From NCBI RefSeq assembly GCF_003710905.1, contig NZ_RHHV01000019.1, positions 186,001 to 250,000 of the forward strand: 64,000 nucleotides of DNA, in the 5' to 3' direction. Made by a program: the position numbers and the translations under genes. Positions 59,308 through 64,000 of the stretch are shown piece by piece. The DNA is from Brevibacillus parabrevis (GTDB taxonomy: Bacteria > Bacillota > Bacilli > Brevibacillales > Brevibacillaceae). Below the pieces are notes generated by a model, which worked only from the letters and a program-made list of their open reading frames with translations, did no database searches and was not told where the DNA came from. Numbering within the stretch: position 1 is the stretch's first letter; each line of letters begins with the position of its first letter.

Positions 59308-60075
59308 CTAGCGCACATCATGAGATGCACCCAGCTCGGCCAGTACATCCAAAATTTGTTTGAAAAATTGCTGACGGTCCCCTGTGCGATGAATCTCGGT
59401 GTACAAGCTGCCATCCTGGATGAAGAGGATGCGTTTGCAGTAGCTGGCACTGAAAGCATCGTGTGTGACCATCATGATCGAGACTTGGTGTTTTTCATTC
59501 AGATCGGTCATCGTCTCCAGCAGGCTTTTGGCGTTTTTGGAGTCAAGGGCACCTGTCGGCTCGTCGGCAAGCAAAATCGCAGGCTCATGCACGAGCGCGC
59601 GAGCAGCGGCAGCACGCTGTTTTTGGCCTCCAGAGATTTGTACTGGGTACTTTTGCAAAATTTCGCTGATGCCCAACGTTTGAGCCACTTTGTCTACTTT
59701 TGCGCGGATTTCTTTGGATGCCACTCCTTGCAGCGATAGCGGCAACGCAATATTTTCGTATACACTCAAATTTTCCAGCAGGTTAAAATCCTGAAAAATG
59801 AACCCGAGCTTCTGCGAGCGAAAATCGGCAAGCTGGTTTTGTTTCATTTGTGTAATGTTGGTTCCGGCGATCTGGATAAAACCTGACGATGGCCGATCAA
59901 GCGTGGAGATCACGTTCAAGAGCGTCGTTTTTCCCGATCCGGACGGCCCCATGATTCCTACAAATTCTCCCTTTTCTATCGTCAGCGATACTCCTTTTAG
60001 CGCATGCGATTGACTCTCGCCTTTTGATCCGTATACTTTTTCAACGTCTTTGACTTCCAATACAGCTGTACTCAC
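59308..60075 (-). CDS. BceA-type ABC transporter ATP-binding protein
   Basis: 255 residues from the GTG at 60075 (GGAGGAA upstream; the ATG at 60090 lies within the ribosome site region). Walker A G-P-S-G-S-G-K-T, Q-loop F-I-F-Q-D-F, signature I-S-G-G-Q-K-Q-R, Walker B I-L-L-A-D-E-P-T-G-A-L-D. The peptide-resistance subgroup is recognisable by the E-P-T-G-A-L-D and the F-Q-D-F-N-L-L-E-N-L block. It forms the ATPase of the BceB-type permease. A spaced inverted repeat about 100 bases upstream may be its operator. Confidence 0.9.
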   Translation of the reverse strand: MSTAVLEVKDVEKVYGSKGESQSHALKGVSLTIEKGEFVGIMGPSGSGKTTLLNVISTLDRPSSGFIQIAGTNITQMKQNQLADFRSQKLGFIFQDFNLLENLSVYENIALPLSLQGVASKEIRAKVDKVAQTLGISEILQKYPVQISGGQKQRAAAARALVHEPAILLADEPTGALDSKNAKSLLETMTDLNEKHQVSIMMVTHDAFSASYCKRILFIQDGSLYTEIHRTGDRQQFFKQILDVLAELGASHDVR

Positions 60076-60172
60076 GCGTTGTTCCTCCATTCGTTTTTCC
60101 GCGCCAAGCGGTCTTCCGTGTTGCTCTTCCCTATTAACTGTAACCAGTTTCCAGTTTGAGAGCTATTGAACT

Positions 60173-60203
60173 ACCTTACAGTTTGCTTTCGTTTTTGTAA
60201 GGT
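60173..60203. promoter_or_regulatory. Spaced inverted repeat upstream of the BceA-type gene
   Basis: ACCTTACA-N15-TGTAAGGT with perfect 8-bp arms, containing TTACA and TGTAA half-sites like those of BceR-type regulators but with a longer spacer. About 100 bases upstream of the ATPase start. Confidence 0.45.
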
Positions 60204-60319
60204 GGGGGGAGGCAACTGAAAGATTGCACAGACAAAAATGCCGCGGGAGATGGCGCGGGAAAAACGCCACCGCTTTTGGAGTGCCTGTCGAGCGGCTGCA
60301 CTGGACGCTTGAAAGCACA

Positions 60320-60349
60320 AAAAGCCATCCGTAGTGGAATGGCTTTTTT
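60320..60349 (-). terminator. Terminator of the siderophore-binding gene at 60355
   Basis: Leftward stem AAAAGCCAT / ATGGCTTTT followed by a T-run. Confidence 0.85.
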
Positions 60350-60354
60350 GGCTC

Positions 60355-61353
60355 TTATTTCTTGCTTTTGTTCTCCTGCTCCCTTTTCACGATCATGTCG
60401 ACGAACAGGTCGATTTGCGCCTTGATCGCGATTGGGTCGTAGCGATAGAAAGTATCGAAATCGTTGTAGAAAATCCGGTTGTTTTTCGCTGCCGGAACGG
60501 CTTTCCAGACAGCCGAGTTTTGCAAGTTTTTCAGCGCCTCGCTATTTTTCTCCGGGTCGTAGAAAGTCAGGAACATGTAATCAGCCGCGTACTCTGGCAG
60601 TGTCTCCATGGACAACTGGAGAGTCTGGTTTTTAGTGGTGTCCGGGTGCGGCATTTTCAGCTTCAATGCGTTATAGACCGCTTGTCCGCCACGTCCGGCG
60701 TTGTCGCCAAATACCCACAAGTCGCCTTTGTTGGTCAGCTCGTACAGACCGACAGTGGCGTTCTCATCCACGATGCCCTTGATCTTCTCACGGCCTTCGG
60801 CAGCCTTTTTGTCAAAGTCGGCAATGAACGCCTCTGCCTTTTCCTTTTCACCCACGAGGTCGCCAAACAGCTTCACTGTGTCGTAAATGTTCGTCGTCGT
60901 GCCGTAAGGGAGAAAAACGGTCGGCGCGATTTTGGACAGGGCTTCGTAGTTGTCGTCATACATGACGACGATCAGGTCAGGTTGCAGTTCCAAAGCTTTT
61001 TCCGGGTTGACCCGCTCGCCTACATCCTGGGCACTTTTCAACTGCTCGATGATGAACGGGTTCTTGAACGCCATCGTTTCCGCTCCGATGACGTTTCCGC
61101 CTACTGCCAGCAGTTCGCCTGCATAGTAGTCCGTTACGATTCGTTGCGGCTTTTCAGGAATCTGGATAGCTCCTTTGGATGTACCAAAGCTGCGCGTTTT
61201 TTTCTCTGCCGCTTTGTCCGCAGCTTGCTCTCCTGCGGGTTGATTGGCAGCCCCGCTGTTGTTCGAGCTGCCAGTTCCTCCGCATGCTGTCAGCAGCAGC
61301 GAGAGCATGAAAACCATGGAGAGGACGGCAATGACCATGTTGTTTTTTCTCAC
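60355..61353 (-). CDS. Siderophore/iron ABC transporter substrate-binding lipoprotein
   Basis: 332 residues from the GTG at 61353 (TGGAGG seven bases upstream; the longer frame to 61416 has no site). Lipobox L-L-L-T-A-C, then a class III binding domain with R-I-V-T-D-Y-Y-A-G-E-L-L-A-V-G-G, Q-P-D-L-I-V-V-M and the second-lobe D-Y-M-F-L-T-F-Y. It is a single-gene unit with its own terminator and a Fur box; it must use a permease from elsewhere or from the operon at 52.9 kb. Confidence 0.9.
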   Translation of the reverse strand: MRKNNMVIAVLSMVFMLSLLLTACGGTGSSNNSGAANQPAGEQAADKAAEKKTRSFGTSKGAIQIPEKPQRIVTDYYAGELLAVGGNVIGAETMAFKNPFIIEQLKSAQDVGERVNPEKALELQPDLIVVMYDDNYEALSKIAPTVFLPYGTTTNIYDTVKLFGDLVGEKEKAEAFIADFDKKAAEGREKIKGIVDENATVGLYELTNKGDLWVFGDNAGRGGQAVYNALKLKMPHPDTTKNQTLQLSMETLPEYAADYMFLTFYDPEKNSEALKNLQNSAVWKAVPAAKNNRIFYNDFDTFYRYDPIAIKAQIDLFVDMIVKREQENKSKK

Positions 61354-61397
61354 GATGAAACCTCCATTATGTAAGAATAAGCTCGATATTCTGGTAT

Positions 61398-61412
61398 TGA
61401 TTCTCATTATCA
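61398..61412. promoter_or_regulatory. Fur box upstream of siderophore-binding gene at 60355
   Basis: Minus-strand TGATAATGAGAATCA, a two-base variant of the Fur-box core, about 45 bases before the start codon. Confidence 0.7.
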
Positions 61413-61472
61413 CCAAAAATCATAGCAAGTGTAACTTTGACTGTCAATCGTTGCGTACGCCCAACACAAAAC

Positions 61473-61503
61473 AACAACGCACAGGTTCGCCCCATGCGTT
61501 GTT
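61473..61503 (-). terminator. Terminator of the MBL-fold hydrolase gene
   Basis: Leftward stem AACAACGCA / TGCGTTGTT with a T/G-rich tail. Confidence 0.7.
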
Positions 61504-61610
61504 TGTTAAGCTTTGCTCAGCAGCTTTCCAATAGAATCAGAATCAGAACCGACAAACAACTCCTTCAAAAACCAGCCGTCACAAGCAGGGACGGGGCCTG
61601 CCAGTTCCAT

Positions 61611-62288
61611 TCATGCCGAAGTCGTTTCGGCCAGCTCGGCAAGCCTTCCTTTTATATCTTTCGTACAGACGCCGCCATGATAGGCAATTACGCTCCCGAT
61701 ATCCAGCTTGGCAAGCTTCGCGATTGATTGCACCGCGGCTGCCCGGTCCGGGGTAAAATCCGGATTGAATGACAGGAGGACGCCATCCTCTGCTGTCAAA
61801 GCATCGCCTGAAATCAGCGTTTTGCTCGGGATGTGGTACAAAGAAATGTGGTCCGGGGAGTGGCCAGGTGTGTAAATCACTTGAATCCCGCCTGCATACG
61901 GAAGAATATCTCCATCATGAAGAGCTTGATCCACTTTTACCGGAGTAGCAAAAGCACCGCTTTTCAACAGAGCAGTTTCCCCTGCCAGATAAGGAATCGC
62001 CACTTCATGGGCAAGCACCTGGATTCTTCCCTCGCCGTATGAGACAAGCTCGGACAGACTGCCGATATGGTCGCGATCCTGGTGGGTAATGATGATCTTC
62101 GTCAGCTTTTCCAGAGGGATATCTGCCTTGGCGAGCGTGTCCCGAATGAGCGGCAGCTGACCTGCAAGCCCTGTATCTATGAGCACCACTTCTTGCTCAT
62201 CCCACAACACAGCCGTGTGGACGACGAATGGGCTTCCTCCTGCATCCATCTCCAGTTTGATTGTTTGTATTCCTTCGCGTGCAGCCAC
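61611..62288 (-). CDS. MBL-fold metallo-hydrolase
   Basis: 225 residues from the GTG at 62288 (GGGAGGTG upstream; an ATG at 62306 overlaps that site). The zinc motif is H69-Q-D71-R-D73-H74, a frequent variant of H-x-H-x-D-H in which the second His is Asp. Further ligands are H in T-P-G-H-S-P-D-H and D in S-G-D-A-L. It resembles the YflN/YobT-like glyoxalase II-type cytosolic hydrolases. The substrate is unknown. It is followed by the terminator at 61473-61503. Confidence 0.82.
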   Translation of the reverse strand: MAAREGIQTIKLEMDAGGSPFVVHTAVLWDEQEVVLIDTGLAGQLPLIRDTLAKADIPLEKLTKIIITHQDRDHIGSLSELVSYGEGRIQVLAHEVAIPYLAGETALLKSGAFATPVKVDQALHDGDILPYAGGIQVIYTPGHSPDHISLYHIPSKTLISGDALTAEDGVLLSFNPDFTPDRAAAVQSIAKLAKLDIGSVIAYHGGVCTKDIKGRLAELAETTSA

Positions 62289-62416
62289 ATCAAACACCTC
62301 CCGCATCTAGTCAAATGGAAAAATCTCCTCTTTTATGTTCCCTGACCGCCAGCAAGAATCCTTTTGGCCGCGAGAGTCGGGACGGACATGCTACTTGCAT
62401 CGGGCGTCAACTGACT

Positions 62417-62458
62417 AAAAGAAAAATGACCGTCGCTTCATGGACGGCCATTTCTTTT
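62417..62458 (-). terminator. Terminator of the amidohydrolase gene
   Basis: Leftward stem AAAAGAAATGGCCGTC-type arm against GACGGTCATTTTTCTTTT, one mismatch, eight-base loop, T-rich tail. Confidence 0.85.
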
Positions 62459-62463
62459 CCTTA

Positions 62464-64000
62464 TTATTTCCCTGCCTTTTGGCTGTACACTTCTTTTCCT
62501 TCTACTAACGTCAAAATGACCTTCGCATTCTTGATTTCAGTGGCCGGAATTTCGAACAAGTTTTTGTCCAGAACGATGAGGTCGGCTTTTTTGCCCACTT
62601 CGAGCGAGCCTGTAATGTCGTCTACGTGGTTGGCGTAAGCCCCGTCAATCGTAAAGCTGGCGATCATGTCAGGCAAAGTGGCGCGTTCATTCGGGTTGGC
62701 GATTTTCGCCGGGTCTGTCACGCCGTCTTCGATCCGGGTGATGCCTTGCTGGATGCCGTGAAGCGGGTTGAACTCCGGCGTCACGATATAGTCGGAAGAA
62801 GAAGCGATATGCACGCCTTGATTCAGGAAGCTTTTCATCGGGTATTCTTGCTCTGCGCGCTCATGACCGAGGTATGGCACTTCGATCTCATCGTAGTAGC
62901 CTTCCTCTTGCATGAACCAGAACGGTTGAACGATGCCGACAGCACCGAGCTTTTTAAAGCGGGCGATATCATCGCTGTTGACGAGCTGCAAATGAACGAG
63001 AGAGTGGCGAGCATCGTGCTTGCCGTTTTGTTTTTCGGCATATTCCATGCCATCGAGCGCGACCCGTGTGGAAGCATCACCAATCGAGTGCACATGCAAT
63101 TGGAAGCCTGCCTTGTCGACAGCCGCTGCCGTTTTGTTGTAGACGTCCGGCTTCCAGATCAGTTCGCCGTTTGTATGTTTATGCTCATACGGCTTTTCCA
63201 GATAGGCCGTAGCACCTTCGACAACGCCGTCCATAAAGATTTTGACCGCGTTCACCTGGAACAACGAGTTTTGATTGCGTTCACGGATTTTGACAAACTC
63301 GGCAATCTGCTCCGGCCCTTTGTCCGGGTTAGCCGTGATCGCATTGCGGAAACGGATGGTCAGCTTGTTTTCGCGGGACAGTTCCTCGTATGCTTCCAGC
63401 ACGTTTGGATAGCGCAGCATGTCCGGGTCGCGAACCGTTGTAACTCCGCGTTCAACCGCTTTGTGCTGATATTCCTCGATCCCTGCTTTGTACTGCTGCA
63501 CGGTGTAGCCGCCGATTTTGGACAGGACCAAATCCATTGCTTTTTCGCGCAGTGTCCCGGATGGCTCGCCCGTTTTCGGGTCGCGCTCGATGATGCCGCC
63601 TTCCGGATTTTTCGTTTCTTTTGTAATGCCAGCAAGCTTCAGCGCAGCCGTATTGACCCACAACGAGTGTCCGTCATCGGAAGTCAAGGCAATCGGAATC
63701 GCAGGGACGATCGCATCCAGCACTTCTTTGCGCGGCCCGATGCCAGGTGCTACCGGATTGCTCCAGCCACGGCCCTGGAAAGCGACTTCTTTCGGATGCG
63801 CTTTGGCAAACTCGGAAATCACTTGGGTGTATTCCTCCATCGTGCCTGCGTCAAACAGGTCGATGGAATAGATCAGTCCTGTTGTCTTGCTCGCATGGGT
63901 ATGGCTATCGATGAAGCCTGGCAGCACCATTTGCCCTTTCAAATCGGTCACTTTCGTCGTTTTTCCGATGTACGCCTTGGCGCCTTCGTTCGTGCCGACA
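62464..64000 (-). CDS. YtcJ-type amidohydrolase, N-terminus outside the window
   Basis: At least 511 residues; the frame is open to the window edge and reads coding-like upstream of the internal GTG at 63951 (V-G-T-N-E-G-A-K-A-Y-I-G-K), so the start lies beyond 64000. Metal motif G-F-I-D-S-H-T-H-A, second-site L-H-V-H-S-I-G-D-A-S-T, and the C-terminal S-S-S-D-Y-I-V-T-P are those of the amidohydrolase 3 (YtcJ/NfdA) group, which cleaves N-acyl or formamide bonds. Substrate unknown. It ends with its own terminator and is followed by the MBL-fold gene. Confidence 0.88.
   Translation of the reverse strand, partial: VGTNEGAKAYIGKTTKVTDLKGQMVLPGFIDSHTHASKTTGLIYSIDLFDAGTMEEYTQVISEFAKAHPKEVAFQGRGWSNPVAPGIGPRKEVLDAIVPAIPIALTSDDGHSLWVNTAALKLAGITKETKNPEGGIIERDPKTGEPSGTLREKAMDLVLSKIGGYTVQQYKAGIEEYQHKAVERGVTTVRDPDMLRYPNVLEAYEELSRENKLTIRFRNAITANPDKGPEQIAEFVKIRERNQNSLFQVNAVKIFMDGVVEGATAYLEKPYEHKHTNGELIWKPDVYNKTAAAVDKAGFQLHVHSIGDASTRVALDGMEYAEKQNGKHDARHSLVHLQLVNSDDIARFKKLGAVGIVQPFWFMQEEGYYDEIEVPYLGHERAEQEYPMKSFLNQGVHIASSSDYIVTPEFNPLHGIQQGITRIEDGVTDPAKIANPNERATLPDMIASFTIDGAYANHVDDITGSLEVGKKADLIVLDKNLFEIPATEIKNAKVILTLVEGKEVYSQKAGK

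Noticed and set aside
1..64000. CRISPR array, tRNA, rRNA or prophage
   Set aside because: No regular repeat-spacer pattern, cloverleaf, rRNA-like stretch or phage structural genes were seen on either strand.

Overview
The window is about 64 kb of chromosome from a Gram-positive, low-to-moderate GC Firmicute. Purine-rich Shine-Dalgarno sites, lipobox signal peptides, an S-layer-homology protein, an M4 bacillolysin, a DesK/DesR-controlled desaturase and a BceAB-type exporter all point to the Bacillales. Together with a long E. coli-type SpeD, the gene set fits Brevibacillus or a close Paenibacillaceae relative best; the genus is my inference. Most genes lie on the minus strand and are tightly packed. 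I see no rRNA, tRNA, CRISPR array, transposase or phage module.

Layout. 0-2.7 kb: GNAT acetyltransferase, LacI regulator, YczE/YitT-like membrane protein and a small membrane-protein gene broken near its start. 3.0-7.2 kb: a visibly AT-rich operon encoding a secreted protein, two FtsX-type permeases, a MacB-type ATPase and a membrane-anchored protein. 7.3-11.9 kb: abgT-abgA-abgB (import and cleavage of p-aminobenzoyl-glutamate-type amides) behind a leader with a cre-like site. 12.1-13.7 kb: bacillolysin. 14-17.2 kb: an unusual winged-helix regulator divergent from an orphan oligopeptide-binding lipoprotein. 17.3-21.1 kb: small ORF, TetR regulator, cystine symporter TcyP, small membrane protein and nitrilase-family amidase. 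21.3-27.8 kb: two-component system, S-layer-homology protein, ankyrin lipoprotein and a large protein of unknown function.

27.9-31.5 kb: first iron locus (esterase, siderophore-binding lipoprotein, AraC-type sensor). 31.5-33 kb: speD and a DUF805 protein. 33.0-44.9 kb: an eleven-gene catabolic cluster, read leftwards: ROK kinase, Gfo/Idh/MocA oxidoreductase, complete Opp/Dpp-type transporter (binding protein, two permeases, two ATPases), ROK repressor, two more Gfo/Idh/MocA proteins (one apparently a pseudoenzyme) and a TIM-barrel isomerase. 45.1-48.1 kb: des-desK-desR membrane-fluidity system with a candidate DesR operator. 48.2-49.8 kb: two unknown genes. 49.9-56.1 kb: second iron locus (two binding proteins, a fused double-length permease, a second AraC-type sensor). 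56.2-57.3 kb: two AT-rich small genes. 57.4-60.1 kb: BceAB-type peptide-resistance transporter. 60.3-61.4 kb: fourth siderophore-binding lipoprotein. 61.6-64 kb: MBL-fold hydrolase and a YtcJ-type amidohydrolase cut by the window edge.

How the genes work together. Five Fur-box-like sites mark the iron genes, giving one iron-starvation regulon with four substrate receptors but a single permease gene and no ATPase gene in the window. The two AraC sensors probably add siderophore-specific activation. The 33-45 kb cluster looks like a self-contained uptake, oxidation/isomerisation and phosphorylation route for an unidentified sugar conjugate, and it is my leading candidate for an undescribed pathway. 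The AT-rich 3-7 kb operon is the second candidate, as a possibly acquired peptide-export or immunity module.
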